A stretch of 63,452 nt of DNA from the NCBI RefSeq assembly GCF_002115745.1, contig NZ_JFKB01000019.1, forward strand, positions 1 to 63,452, written 5' to 3'. The notes beneath the pieces were generated by a model that was not told the DNA's origin, did not search any database, and saw only the letters and a program-made list of their open reading frames with translations. Positions within the stretch are counted from its first letter, which is position 1. Each line of letters begins with the position of its first letter. The position numbers and the translations under genes are program-made. The DNA comes from Thalassospira alkalitolerans. Its GTDB lineage: Bacteria > Pseudomonadota > Alphaproteobacteria > Rhodospirillales > Thalassospiraceae. Shown piece by piece: positions 50,899 to 60,259 of the stretch.

Positions 50899-52944
50899 AT
50901 GATTGCAGAGTTTGGTCATTTTGCCCTTATCCTCATTCTTGTTTTGGGGTGTTGTCAGGCCGTGCTGTTTTGCCCGGCGCTTTTTCGCGCGGGCTATTAC
51001 GTATTGGCCCCCGTTCAAACACTGGCAACCGGGCCGGTAACGAACCGATCCGACAACGGGCAAGACAACACAACACATCCCAATCATCTCAGTGTCTGGC
51101 CGCTGCCTTTTGCGATGTGCATTTTGGCAATCATTGCTGAAACCGCACTGATCCATTCCTTTATCGTCAGCGACTTCACGCTTTCAATTGTTGCCAATTA
51201 CAGCCATTCATCAACCCCGATGCTGTATCGTATCGGTGCGGCCTTTATCCCCGATAGCGGGGCGATGCTGCTATGGGTTACCGCCAGCACAATCGCCACA
51301 TTGCTTTTCGCAGTCCAGACCACCCTGCGCGGCATCACACAGCAAGACCGCGTCACGCTTGGCATTCTTGCAATCATTACCGCCCTTCTGGCGGCTGCCA
51401 CACTGATTGACGCCGACCCGTTCCTGCGATCTGTCATGGCGCCGCTTGACGGCCGTGGTCTTGACCCGCAATTGCAAGACGTCCCCGGCATATTGCGCGG
51501 CCCGGTGCTTTATGCCGGTCTTGCCGGATTGTCTGTGATTTTTGCCGCAACGCTTGCCGCCCTTCCCGGGGCAAATCTTGATCGTTCATGGTCGGAATTG
51601 TTGCGCCCCTGGGCATTGGCATCCTGGACCCTTTTGGGGGCTGCCATCGCCATCAATGCCTATCGGGCCTATACCGAACAGGCATGGGGAAATTGGTGGT
51701 ACTGGGACACATCCGAAAACGCGTTGCTGTTGCCATGGCTTTTAAGCACGGCCTTTTTGCATTGTCGTGCGGTTATGGAAAAAACCGAAACCCTTAAACC
51801 CTGGGCGGCACTTTTGGCTCTTTCAGCATTTGGCGCAGGATGGTTCGGAACTTTTCTTGTCCGATCTGACCTTTTGGGGCCACTGCCAACCGCCTTGCTG
51901 AGCACCGGCGACAGTGTTGCGCTTTTGGTCGGGTTCTGCATCCTGTTTGCCGGGGCTTATTTCATGTATTGGCGCTGTGCCGGTGGCATGGTCGACACCA
52001 AGGATTTCTCGCTGATTTCACGTGAAAGCGGCATGTTCATCAGCAGTGTCATGTTGTCGGTCACCGCCGCCACGGTTCTGATCGGAACGATTTATCCGCT
52101 GATCCTGCGCTGGTTTGACGGCGACATCATCACCGTGGGTCCGCCCTTTTTTGTACAGGCCTTAATTCCGATCGGCGTGCCGATGCTGTTTCTTATGGGA
52201 TTTGCCCCGACGCTTCGCTGGCGCAATGACGAGGCATGGCTGATCGGGCGACGCATGAAACTTGCCGCCCTGCTGTCGCTGATCGTTGTTTTGTTTGTCT
52301 GGATGCGCTTTATCGATGCATCGCCAGTCCCATTGCTCGGCATTGGCCTTGCGGCATGGGTCTTTACCGCCGCCCTTGGTGATTTGTGGGAACGCCTGTG
52401 GCGCCAACCCGATCACGGCGAAGGCAAATATCGTAATTTTCAGTTGCTTGGCCCCCGCTACCTTAGCATGACATTCGCCCATATCGGGATTGCCATCCTG
52501 ATTGCCGGGGGATCGGCCAGCGCAATCTGGGAACAGCAAGTGGTGTTATCGGCCCGCACCGGGCAAAGCATCCAGATTGGCCCTTATAACCTGCAATACG
52601 AAGGCGTTGCCTTGTTGCCGGGTGAAAACTTTGCCACGCGCAAAGCAACCTTTATCGTTTATCGCAACGCGCTTCCGGTGACCGAACTGTTTCCCGAGGT
52701 CCGCTATTACCCGATCCGCGGCATAGAAACCAAAGAAGCCGATATCTGGCACGGGCGCGATGGCGACCTGCATGTGTCGATCGGTGAACGCGCCGAAGAC
52801 GGCGGACGTGTTGTGACCGTTCGGTTCCTGCCGATGATGCCCTGGGTTTGGGGTGGAATGTTACTGATGCTGATCGGAGGGGTTATCAGCATCGGTACGC
52901 GCGTTATCCTGCGCTATAAGAAAAACGGAGTTCCCGCTTCATGA
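50899..52944 (+). CDS. ccmF: cytochrome c haem lyase subunit CcmF
   Basis: CcmF, with CcmH and CcmI, ligates haem to apocytochromes c. The 681-residue product has about 15 helices. The tryptophan-rich haem-handling motif is WGNWWYWDTSENALLLPWLL (20 residues), and the flanking His are in LIHSFIVSDF and FLHCRAVME. Length is normal (about 650-680). It overlaps ccmG by 4 bases. Confidence 0.96.
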   Translation: MIAEFGHFALILILVLGCCQAVLFCPALFRAGYYVLAPVQTLATGPVTNRSDNGQDNTTHPNHLSVWPLPFAMCILAIIAETALIHSFIVSDFTLSIVANYSHSSTPMLYRIGAAFIPDSGAMLLWVTASTIATLLFAVQTTLRGITQQDRVTLGILAIITALLAAATLIDADPFLRSVMAPLDGRGLDPQLQDVPGILRGPVLYAGLAGLSVIFAATLAALPGANLDRSWSELLRPWALASWTLLGAAIAINAYRAYTEQAWGNWWYWDTSENALLLPWLLSTAFLHCRAVMEKTETLKPWAALLALSAFGAGWFGTFLVRSDLLGPLPTALLSTGDSVALLVGFCILFAGAYFMYWRCAGGMVDTKDFSLISRESGMFISSVMLSVTAATVLIGTIYPLILRWFDGDIITVGPPFFVQALIPIGVPMLFLMGFAPTLRWRNDEAWLIGRRMKLAALLSLIVVLFVWMRFIDASPVPLLGIGLAAWVFTAALGDLWERLWRQPDHGEGKYRNFQLLGPRYLSMTFAHIGIAILIAGGSASAIWEQQVVLSARTGQSIQIGPYNLQYEGVALLPGENFATRKATFIVYRNALPVTELFPEVRYYPIRGIETKEADIWHGRDGDLHVSIGERAEDGGRVVTVRFLPMMPWVWGGMLLMLIGGVISIGTRVILRYKKNGVPAS

Positions 52945-53477
52945 GATTTTGGATCGCAGTCATCCCGCTGGTGCTGTTTGCAGCCCTTGCCGGTGTTTTC
53001 CTGATGAATATCGGCAAAGATTCGTCGGTCGTGCCATCTGCCCTGATTGACAAACCCGCCCCGGATTTCCAATTGCCGCCCCTGCCGGGCCGCGACAAGG
53101 GCCTGTCACGAGCAGACATTTCCAAAGGCAATGTGTCAGTACTCAATGTGTTCGCCAGCTGGTGCATTCCATGCCGGGCGGAACATCCGCTGATCAAACG
53201 CATGGCGCGCGAAGCAAACGTTCCGGTCTATGGCCTGAACTACAAGGAAAAAGACCCGCAGGACGGGGTGAACTGGCTTGGCGAACTGGGCGATCCTTAT
53301 AGTGCGGTGGGCATGGATCTTTCAGGACGTACCGGGATTGATTTTGGCGTCTATGGTGTGCCGGAAACCTTTATCATCGATGGCACCGGTCAGATCCGTT
53401 ACAAACATGTCGGACCGGTCACCAACGAAGTTCTTGAGGAAGTATTGCTTCCCAAAATTGCGGAGTTAAAGGGATGA
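52941..53477 (+). CDS. ccmG: thiol-disulphide oxidoreductase CcmG (DsbE)
   Basis: CcmG keeps the apocytochrome CXXCH cysteines or CcmH reduced. The 178-residue product has an N-terminal anchor (about 4-22), a thioredoxin fold and the active site FASWCIPCRAEHP with Cys75 and Cys78. The cis-proline region GVPETFIID and the acidic insert typical of CcmG (NYKEKDPQDGVNWL) are present. It overlaps both neighbours by 4 bases. Confidence 0.95.
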   Translation: MRFWIAVIPLVLFAALAGVFLMNIGKDSSVVPSALIDKPAPDFQLPPLPGRDKGLSRADISKGNVSVLNVFASWCIPCRAEHPLIKRMAREANVPVYGLNYKEKDPQDGVNWLGELGDPYSAVGMDLSGRTGIDFGVYGVPETFIIDGTGQIRYKHVGPVTNEVLEEVLLPKIAELKG

Positions 53478-53968
53478 TGCGCCCAACTTGTTCCCTGTTT
53501 GCGGCATTCGCCGTCATTCTGATTGGACTGCACGCCGGACCTGCCTATGCCGTCAATCCCGACGAAATGCTTTCCGATCCTGTCCTTGAAGAACGCGCAC
53601 GTGACATCAGTCAGGAACTGCGATGCCTGGTCTGTCAGAACCAGTCAATTGACGATTCTGATGCCGATCTGGCGCGCGACCTGCGCATTCTGGTGCGTGA
53701 ACGCCTGATCGCCAGCGACACAAATGACGAAGTCATCGACTATATCGTCGAACGATACGGTGATTACGTTCTGTTGAATCCGCCGCTGAAACCCGAAACC
53801 TATATCCTGTGGATCAGCCCGATCCTGCTGGCATTATTTGCCCTGATTGCGGTCATTGCGTTTTACCGCCGCAAACAACGCGAAGACGGTGCCGGACCAA
53901 AATCACTTTCGGATCAGGAAGAAAAACGTCTGACTGAAATTCTTGGCTCGTCACAGGACCGTTCATAA
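53474..53968 (+). CDS. ccmH: cytochrome c maturation protein CcmH
   Basis: CcmH takes part in reducing the apocytochrome cysteines and in haem ligation. The 164-residue product has a signal peptide (about 1-26), the LRCLVCQNQSIDDSDADLAR motif (20 residues) with Cys51 and Cys54, and a C-terminal membrane helix at about 108-128. It is the short form of the E. coli protein; the TPR part is supplied by the separate ccmI gene that follows. Confidence 0.95.
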   Translation: MMRPTCSLFAAFAVILIGLHAGPAYAVNPDEMLSDPVLEERARDISQELRCLVCQNQSIDDSDADLARDLRILVRERLIASDTNDEVIDYIVERYGDYVLLNPPLKPETYILWISPILLALFALIAVIAFYRRKQREDGAGPKSLSDQEEKRLTEILGSSQDRS

Positions 53969-54020
53969 AGATGCTCCCAGAAAACCGCGCATATAACACT
54001 GCCACAAAGCGAGGTCGTCC

Positions 54021-54776
54021 TTGATCTGGCTTGGCCTTGTCATACTTGCCGGTTTTGCCGGGCTTGCAATCTTTGCCAGCCTGCAACGCGGCAATGATGG
54101 TGTGGCATCGGACGGCACCGATGGAAAACGCGAATTCCCGACGGTTGTCCGGATCGGCTTTGCATTGGTGCCGGTTATTGCCGCAGGTGTGCTTTATGGC
54201 ACAATCGGCACACCGCAAATCCCCGCCCGCCCCTATGCAGAACGGGCCGGTGAACGCAATCTTGCGGCCGCCGCCGCCGCGGCAAGCGACGCTGCCGACC
54301 CCGATTTCCAGACAGATCAGCAAATCCGCCGTTTGCTTAGCCAGATCGTCCTGTCACTGGAAGCCAACCCGCGCAATTTACAGGGTTGGGTGGTTCTGGC
54401 ACGTGGGTCGTTGCGGCTCGGCGATATTGACCGGGCGGTTGCCGCCTTTGCGCGCGCCTATGCCCTGTCGGGGCATAACCCGCTCTTGGCCATTGAATAT
54501 GCCGATACCCGCATCACCGCCCAACAGGGCCAGATCGACAAGATTTCGCGCGAATTGATCCTGCATGCGTTGGGCCGAATGCCCAACCACCAACTTAGCC
54601 GGTATTATTATGGTATAATGTTAAAACAGCAGGGAAAATTCCGACAGGCCTTGAATGTCTTTGTTGATCTTTATCGCGACATTCCCAAGGATGATCCGCT
54701 TGGCGGTGCAACCGAGGCGGAAATACAGTCGCTGAACGCGGCAATCGCCGACGCGACACAGGCCGAGCCGAACTAG
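54021..54776 (+). CDS. ccmI: cytochrome c maturation TPR protein CcmI
   Basis: CcmI binds the C-termini of apocytochromes c through TPR repeats and presents them to CcmFH. The 251-residue product has two N-terminal helices (about 2-18 and 45-62) and TPR-like repeats from about 105 to 235 (LQGWVVLARGSLRLGDIDRAVAAFARAYALSG in part: RLGDIDRAVAAFARAYALSG). It starts with TTG after GAGG, 52 bases after ccmH. It closes the operon. Confidence 0.88.
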   Translation: MIWLGLVILAGFAGLAIFASLQRGNDGVASDGTDGKREFPTVVRIGFALVPVIAAGVLYGTIGTPQIPARPYAERAGERNLAAAAAAASDAADPDFQTDQQIRRLLSQIVLSLEANPRNLQGWVVLARGSLRLGDIDRAVAAFARAYALSGHNPLLAIEYADTRITAQQGQIDKISRELILHALGRMPNHQLSRYYYGIMLKQQGKFRQALNVFVDLYRDIPKDDPLGGATEAEIQSLNAAIADATQAEPN

Positions 54777-54797
54777 GCTAAGACGCCAGGTCCGCCA

Positions 54798-55556
54798 CTA
54801 TTGTGTAATCAGGGGACAACCGGTTTTGCTTGCCAGTTCCGGGTCGCATTGTGGGTCGGTACAAATCATGTCGAACTGATCCAGCTTGGCAAACAGCATG
54901 GGCTTGAGGACATTGAATTTTGTTGAATCAACAACAAGGATTTTATGTGCTGCCGTTTCGAGAACCGCCCGTTTAATATCAACTTCATGCGGGTTGGAAC
55001 AACTGACCCCGCGGCTGATATTCACCCCGCCCGCCGACATGAAGGCGGTATTGATATTCAGGTTCAAAATAGCATTCACGCTGTGGCTATCGGCAAAGGA
55101 TGCGGAAGACGCATGATACATGCCCCCCAGCATGATCACCCGAAGGCCCGACTTTTTGCACAGGATTTCAGCAACATTGATCGAATAACAGATCACCGTG
55201 ATATCGCGGTTTGCCGGTAACGCATTGGCGAGATAGGGAATGGTCGTACCACAATCAAGAAAAATGGTATCGCCCGGTTTGACATAACGTGCTGCAATCT
55301 GACATGCCGTGCGCTTCAGATCTGTATGGGAACCACGTTCACGGTCCATGATATATCCAAGGCCGCCGGCAGCCGGCGTCTTCAATGTGATATATCCCCC
55401 CATATATGTGAAAATGTTTTCACAGGCGGCAACATCACGACGGACCGTCATTTCTGAAACGTCCAGCAGATCGGCGGCATCCTTCAACCGGATCACATTG
55501 CTGACCTCCAGATTGCGGGTCAGGGCTTCTATACGGTCCTGCGATTTGGTCGACAT
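54798..55556 (-). CDS. deoR: DeoR family transcriptional repressor
   Basis: The 252-residue product has the N-terminal DeoR helix-turn-helix (RLKDAADLLDVSEMTVRRDV at about 23-42) and the sugar-phosphate-binding DeoRC domain with DTIFLDCGTTIPYLANAL and ICYSINVAEIL. It is divergent from deoC. The ligand of E. coli DeoR is deoxyribose-5-phosphate; the same is likely here given the neighbour. A near-exact DeoR-type box lies ahead of deoC. A separate 14-bp palindrome lies 16 bases upstream of its own start. Confidence 0.92.
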   Translation of the reverse strand: MSTKSQDRIEALTRNLEVSNVIRLKDAADLLDVSEMTVRRDVAACENIFTYMGGYITLKTPAAGGLGYIMDRERGSHTDLKRTACQIAARYVKPGDTIFLDCGTTIPYLANALPANRDITVICYSINVAEILCKKSGLRVIMLGGMYHASSASFADSHSVNAILNLNINTAFMSAGGVNISRGVSCSNPHEVDIKRAVLETAAHKILVVDSTKFNVLKPMLFAKLDQFDMICTDPQCDPELASKTGCPLITQ

Positions 55557-55572
55557 TCAGACTCCGTTCATT

Positions 55573-55586
55573 GCCGATATATCGGC
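55573..55586. promoter_or_regulatory. palindrome upstream of deoR
   Basis: GCCGATATATCGGC is a perfect 14-bp palindrome starting 17 bases before the deoR start codon. Its sequence differs from the DeoR-type box near deoC, so a different regulator may bind. Confidence 0.5.
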
Positions 55587-55759
55587 TGGCAGGCCGCAGT
55601 CACGCCTAGAAAATGGCACCGTCAACAACCCAGAACAACCATAAATTTTATCACAAAACCCCTGATTATAGCGACGTGGCGAGCAACTCAATCAAGTTCT
55701 GTCCTGAGATGTTTTGGCTTGACCAGATGTTAGCCCGATGACAGGATCATTTCAACAAA

Positions 55760-55775
55760 TGTTATAAATTTAACA
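55760..55775. promoter_or_regulatory. DeoR-type operator before deoC
   Basis: TGTTA-TAAATT-TAACA has the same arms and the same 6-base spacer length as the E. coli DeoR box (TGTTAGAATTCTAACA). It lies 41 bases before the deoC start, where a repressor would block transcription. Confidence 0.8.
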
Positions 55776-55816
55776 AAATGGCGATAATCACCCGTTATCG
55801 CCGAGGGAAACGTTAC

Positions 55817-56488
55817 ATGCCGAATGGTCAAACTCCGATCGCTGCTGGCGATCTTGCCGCTTATATTGATCACACCCTTCTGGCCGCCGATGCCACTCCC
55901 GATCAGATTGTCTCGCTGTGCGCCGATGCGCGAAAACACGCTTTCAAGGCGGTCTGTGTCAATCCGATCTATATCCCGCTGGTCGTGCGCAAACTGGCTG
56001 ATACCGATGTACTGACATGCTCGGTGGTGTGTTTCCCGTTTGGGGCCGATCCGGTTTCCGCCAAGATTTCCGAAACCCGCTGGGTGGTCGAACAGGGGGC
56101 GCGCGAAGTCGATATGGTCATTGCGCTTGGCCTGCTCAAAAGCGGTGATACCGATGCCGTTCGCGCCGATATTGCCGCAGTAAAAGAGGCCTGTGGCGAT
56201 GCCATCCTCAAGGTCATCATCGAAACCGCCCTGCTCACCGACGAACAGAAAGTCCTTGCCTGCGAACTGTCCAAACAGGCCGGTGCCGATTTCGTCAAAA
56301 CCTCGACCGGTTTTGCCGGTGGCGGCGCCACCGCCGAGGATATCGCCCTGATGCGCAAAACCGTTGGCCCTAATATCGGGGTCAAGGCGTCGGGCGGGGT
56401 TCGGACCACCGAAGACGCATTCAAGATGATTGCAGCCGGAGCATCACGTATTGGCGCCAGCGCCAGCATTCGGATTATCGGTCAGTAA
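55817..56488 (+). CDS. deoC: deoxyribose-phosphate aldolase
   Basis: DeoC cleaves 2-deoxyribose-5-phosphate to glyceraldehyde-3-phosphate and acetaldehyde. The 223-residue class I aldolase has IDHTLLAADAT at 17-27, the Schiff-base Lys161 in FVKTSTGF and the second Lys190 in GVKASGGVR. The ATG at 55817 follows GAGGGA; an ATG at 55778 upstream lies beside the operator and has no ribosome binding site. It is the first gene of an operon with a sugar ABC importer and a ribokinase-family kinase. Confidence 0.96.
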   Translation: MPNGQTPIAAGDLAAYIDHTLLAADATPDQIVSLCADARKHAFKAVCVNPIYIPLVVRKLADTDVLTCSVVCFPFGADPVSAKISETRWVVEQGAREVDMVIALGLLKSGDTDAVRADIAAVKEACGDAILKVIIETALLTDEQKVLACELSKQAGADFVKTSTGFAGGGATAEDIALMRKTVGPNIGVKASGGVRTTEDAFKMIAAGASRIGASASIRIIGQ

Positions 56489-56495
56489 TACGGTG

Positions 56496-56520
56496 CCGGT
56501 GGCCGCATCCCGGCCACCGG
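56496..56520 (+). promoter_or_regulatory. hairpin between deoC and the binding-protein gene
   Basis: CCGGTGGCC and GGCCACCGG pair around a 7-base loop shortly after the deoC stop. There is no T run, so it probably affects mRNA stability or processing rather than termination. Confidence 0.5.
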
Positions 56521-56624
56521 AAATTGCCGTTTTCGGAACGACCCGCATGAAAAGCCTTGGCTTTCATGCCAATAAGACGCAGAAAACTGCCAACGATAAA
56601 ACCGATTTCAATTTGGAGGTAACA

Positions 56625-57671
56625 ATGAACAAGCTTCTTTCATCGCTTGTCGTCGCCGGTTCCCTGCTTGCAGGTGTGGCCCATGCAGACGAAGCGATCA
56701 AAACGCCGGACATCATTTCGAAATTCACATCCGAAACCACCGGCAAGGAATATTCCATCGCCACCGTGGTCAAAGTTGACGGCATCGCCTGGTTCGACCG
56801 TATGCGCGAAGGTGTCAAACAGTTCGGCGCAGACACCGGTCATGATACATGGATGGTCGGGCCGAGTGCAGCGGATGCCGCCGCACAGGTCCAGTTGGTT
56901 GAAAACCTCATCGCACAAGGCGTTGATGCCATCAACATCGTGCCATTCTCGGTCGAAGCCGTCGAACCGGTTCTGAAAAAGGCCCGTGACCGTGGTATCG
57001 TCGTGATCGCCCACGAAGCATCAAATCTGAAAAACGCCGACTACATCCTCGAAGCTTTTGATAACAAGGCATACGGCGCGAAGCTGATGGAAGTCCTCGG
57101 GACCTCTATGGGTGGCAAGGGAAAATATGCAGCTACCGTCGGCAGCCTGACCTCCAAATCCCAGAATGAATGGATCGACGGTGCCGTCGAATACCAGAAA
57201 GAACATTTCCCGGATATGGAACTGGCGACCGAGCGTCTCGAAACCTATGACGACGCCAATACCGACTACACCAAACTCAAAGAAACCCTGACCACCTACC
57301 CGGACCTTCAGGGTATCGTTGGCGGTCCGATGCCAACCTCGGCAGGTGCCGGTCGCCTGATCGCCGAACGCGGTCTTCAAGGTAAACTGCACTTCGCAGG
57401 TACCGGTCTGGTGTCGGTTGCCGGTGAATATCTGGCAAATGGCGACATCGAATACATCCAGTTCTGGGATCCGGCAGTTGCTGGCTATGCCATGAACATG
57501 CTGGCCGTTATGGCACTGGATGGCAAGGGCGACCAGATCAAGGCCGGTCTTGACCTTGGCCTGCCGGGTTACACCAATCTCAGCACCCCGGAAGGCAGCA
57601 ATGCCAATCTGGTTTATGGTCAGGGCTGGGTCGGTGTGACCAAAGAAAACATGGACAAGTATAACTTCTGA
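56625..57671 (+). CDS. sugar ABC transporter periplasmic binding protein
   Basis: This 348-residue protein is a type I periplasmic binding protein of the LsrB/RhaS-like group. A signal peptide of 21 residues ends VAHA. The mature part has the cleft features VKVDGIAWFDRMREGVKQF and GVDAINIVPFSVEAVEPVLKKA (in part). The start follows an ideal GGAGG. Codon use looks optimised, as for an abundant binding protein. Given the operon, the ligand is probably deoxyribose, a deoxynucleoside-derived sugar or a similar pentose. Confidence 0.9.
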   Translation: MNKLLSSLVVAGSLLAGVAHADEAIKTPDIISKFTSETTGKEYSIATVVKVDGIAWFDRMREGVKQFGADTGHDTWMVGPSAADAAAQVQLVENLIAQGVDAINIVPFSVEAVEPVLKKARDRGIVVIAHEASNLKNADYILEAFDNKAYGAKLMEVLGTSMGGKGKYAATVGSLTSKSQNEWIDGAVEYQKEHFPDMELATERLETYDDANTDYTKLKETLTTYPDLQGIVGGPMPTSAGAGRLIAERGLQGKLHFAGTGLVSVAGEYLANGDIEYIQFWDPAVAGYAMNMLAVMALDGKGDQIKAGLDLGLPGYTNLSTPEGSNANLVYGQGWVGVTKENMDKYNF

Positions 57672-57685
57672 TTTCATCCTTTGGT

Positions 57686-57716
57686 GAAGGCGTCCATTAA
57701 GGACGCCTTCATTTTA
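57686..57716 (+). terminator. intra-operon hairpin after the binding-protein gene
   Basis: GAAGGCGTCC and GGACGCCTTC pair perfectly around ATTAA and are followed by ATTTTAT. It looks like a partial terminator that would let the binding protein be made in excess over the ATPase and permeases downstream. Confidence 0.75.
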
Positions 57717-57757
57717 TGCTGAGATCAGGACCTTTGTTTCACGTTGACGGGCTTGTC

Positions 57758-59260
57758 ATGTCTGAAAATTTCATTGAATTGCGAAACGTCCGGAAAGAAT
57801 TTGCAGGCGTTGTTGCGCTTAAGGATCTTTCGCTGACGATCCAGAAAGGCGAAATCCACTGTCTTGCCGGTGAAAACGGTTCGGGCAAATCGACCCTGAT
57901 CAAGATCATGTCCGGTGTATATCAGCCAAATGCCGGCGAGATTTACATTGATGGCAACAAGGTTGAAAACCTGTCTCCCATGGCCTCGATCGAACATGGA
58001 GTTCAGGTGATTTATCAGGACTTCTCCCTGTTCGGGAACCTTACCGTGGCCGAAAACCTTGCCATGAATGTGCAGCTTCGCGAACAGCGCCAGGTTCTCA
58101 ACTGGCGCAAGGTCCGCGAGATAGCCAAGGAAGCGGTCAAACGTCTCGGGGTTGATCTTGACCTTGATATGGATGTCGAAAAACTGTCCACGGCGGGCAA
58201 ACAGCTTGTCGCCATTGCCCGTGCACTGATGTCTGACGCCCGTCTGATCATCATGGACGAACCGACAACCGCCCTGACCGGCAAGGAAATCGAAACGCTT
58301 TTTCGCATCGTCAAGGATATCCAGTCGCGCGGGATTGCCATTTTGTTTGTCAGTCACAAAATGCGCGAAATGCTGGAAATCAGCGAACATATCACCGTCA
58401 TCCGTAACGGTCAGAAAGTGGCCGACGGCCCGACCGGCGATTTTGACGAAGCTCTGATCACCCGTCACATGACCGGGTCTGATATCATCTCCAAACCCTA
58501 TATCTGGGACCAGCAGAAATACGGTTCGATGCCTCCGCGCATCGAAACCACAAATCTGTCTTTCGGAACCGATCTCGACAATATCAACCTCGCGATCAAA
58601 CCGGGCGAGATTGTTGGTGTTTCCGGCCTGCTTGGGTCGGGGCGCACCGAACTTGCCCTGTCACTGTTTGGCATGATGCCCGGTTACAGCGGCACCATTT
58701 CGATCAATGGCGTGCAAACCGTGCTCGATACGCCACAAAAGGCAATCAGAGCCGGGGTTGCCTATGTTCCCGAAGACCGTCTCAGCGAAGGACTGTTTTT
58801 AACCCAGGGCATTGATCGCAACATGCTGGCGACCAGTTACGAAAAACTGGCCCCCGGCCTGCTGATTGATCAGGACAAGGCCGAAGAATGGGTTGAAACC
58901 ATGATCCGCGACATGCAGATCGCAACCCCCACCGGCAAAAAGCTGGTCAAGGAACTCTCGGGGGGCAACCAACAACGCGTGGTTATTGCCCGCTGGCTTC
59001 TTACCAACGCCAAATTCCTGATCCTCAATGGCCCGACCGTCGGGGTAGATGTCGGATCGAAGGCGGAAATTCACCGGACAATTCGCGAACTGACTCAAAA
59101 AGAAGGGCTGGCCGTGCTGATGATTTCCGACGACGTGCCGGAACTGGTCCATAACTGTAACCGTATTGTCCTGATGCATCGCGGAGCCTTTGTCGAGGAA
59201 ATGGCATCTGCCGATACCTCCGAAGACCAGATCAGCGACAAGCTCAAGAATTTAACGTAA
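57758..59260 (+). CDS. sugar ABC transporter ATPase with two NBDs (RbsA/LsrA type)
   Basis: The 500-residue protein has two ATPase domains. The first is canonical: Walker A GENGSGKST, signature KLSTAGKQLVAIARAL, Walker B LIIMDEPTTAL. The second has the degenerate Walker A GLLGSGRTEL usual in this family, an intact signature ELSGGNQQRVVIARWL, but a Walker B that reads LILNGPTVGVD, replacing both acidic residues of DEPT. Hydrolysis should therefore rely on the first site. The ATG at 57758 starts the domain; the ribosome binding site is weak. Two permease genes follow directly. Confidence 0.92.
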   Translation: MSENFIELRNVRKEFAGVVALKDLSLTIQKGEIHCLAGENGSGKSTLIKIMSGVYQPNAGEIYIDGNKVENLSPMASIEHGVQVIYQDFSLFGNLTVAENLAMNVQLREQRQVLNWRKVREIAKEAVKRLGVDLDLDMDVEKLSTAGKQLVAIARALMSDARLIIMDEPTTALTGKEIETLFRIVKDIQSRGIAILFVSHKMREMLEISEHITVIRNGQKVADGPTGDFDEALITRHMTGSDIISKPYIWDQQKYGSMPPRIETTNLSFGTDLDNINLAIKPGEIVGVSGLLGSGRTELALSLFGMMPGYSGTISINGVQTVLDTPQKAIRAGVAYVPEDRLSEGLFLTQGIDRNMLATSYEKLAPGLLIDQDKAEEWVETMIRDMQIATPTGKKLVKELSGGNQQRVVIARWLLTNAKFLILNGPTVGVDVGSKAEIHRTIRELTQKEGLAVLMISDDVPELVHNCNRIVLMHRGAFVEEMASADTSEDQISDKLKNLT

Positions 59261-59271
59261 GGAAAAACTTG

Positions 59272-60249
59272 ATGGCCTGGTTTCAAAAATCAGAGGTGGT
59301 CATCGCGGGCATTCTTTTGCTTGCCATGATCCTGATCGGGCTGGTCAACCCCGCCTTCTGGAGCCTGGACAATATGTTCAGTCTTCTGCGCAGCAACGTG
59401 ATCATCGGCATCATGGCGCTTGGCGTTTTGCTGGTGATGATTTCCGGCGGGATTGATGTCTCGTTCCCGGCATTTGCTGTTGCGGCAATGTATCTGACCA
59501 TCAAGGGCATGCTGTATTTCAATTATGACGGCGTTTTCCTGCCCTTTGTTGCCGCCGCAACAATCGGGGCGCTGTTTGGCTGCCTGAATGCGTTCTTTGT
59601 TTATAAATTCCGCATGATCCCGCTGATCGTGACCTTGGGCACAGGCAGCATGGTGCGCGGGTTCCTGCTTGGTGTTGTTGGCACCAGCATAATCAACATC
59701 AACAAAATGCCCGATGCCCTGATTGATTTCGGAAAGTCCGATATCATCAGCATGATCAAACCCGATGGCACAACCTATGGCCTGACCGCGATGGTTGCTG
59801 TGTATGTCGTTCTGGCCATCACGCTGCATTTTGTCCTGCGTTATACCATGATCGGTCGCGGGGTTTATGCCATGGGCGGCGACCCCGAAGCCGCCAGCCG
59901 CGTTGGCTTCAACATCCGCAAGATCACATTTTTCATCTATTGCGTCGCAGGTGCTCTGGCCGGGTTTGCCGGCCTTTTGCACAGCGGCATGATCTGGCTT
60001 GCCAATCCACGCGATTTCGTCGGGCTTGAACTGGACGTGATCGCGGCTGTGGTTCTGGGTGGTGCTTCCATCTTTGGCGGGCGCGGTTCTGTTCTGGGAA
60101 CCATGCTGGGTGTGTTCATGCTGGTGATGGTGAAAAACAGCCTGATCATCATGAAGATCGACACGACGTGGCAGCGCGTTGTTGTCGGCGTCATCATTGT
60201 AATTGCCACCGCCATTACGGCATGGCGTGACCGCCGTGCAAATGCGTGA
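59272..60249 (+). CDS. sugar ABC transporter permease 1
   Basis: This 325-residue permease of the BPD_transp_2 type has about nine helices. The family features are MALGVLLVMISGGIDVSFPA and the cytoplasmic GVYAMGGDPEAASRVGFNIR loop (20 residues), followed by GGASIFGGRGSVLGTMLGV. The ATG at 59272 follows AAGGAA. It begins 11 bases after the ATPase gene and is followed by a second permease gene, so the pore is a heterodimer. Confidence 0.92.
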   Translation: MAWFQKSEVVIAGILLLAMILIGLVNPAFWSLDNMFSLLRSNVIIGIMALGVLLVMISGGIDVSFPAFAVAAMYLTIKGMLYFNYDGVFLPFVAAATIGALFGCLNAFFVYKFRMIPLIVTLGTGSMVRGFLLGVVGTSIININKMPDALIDFGKSDIISMIKPDGTTYGLTAMVAVYVVLAITLHFVLRYTMIGRGVYAMGGDPEAASRVGFNIRKITFFIYCVAGALAGFAGLLHSGMIWLANPRDFVGLELDVIAAVVLGGASIFGGRGSVLGTMLGVFMLVMVKNSLIIMKIDTTWQRVVVGVIIVIATAITAWRDRRANA

Positions 60250-60259
60250 GGGGGCCGAT

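Noticed and set aside
47799..54776. Search for an extra or missing gene in the ccm operon.
   Set aside because: All nine System I genes are present in the usual order with intact motifs; the 143-base gap between ccmE and ccmF holds no convincing ORF.
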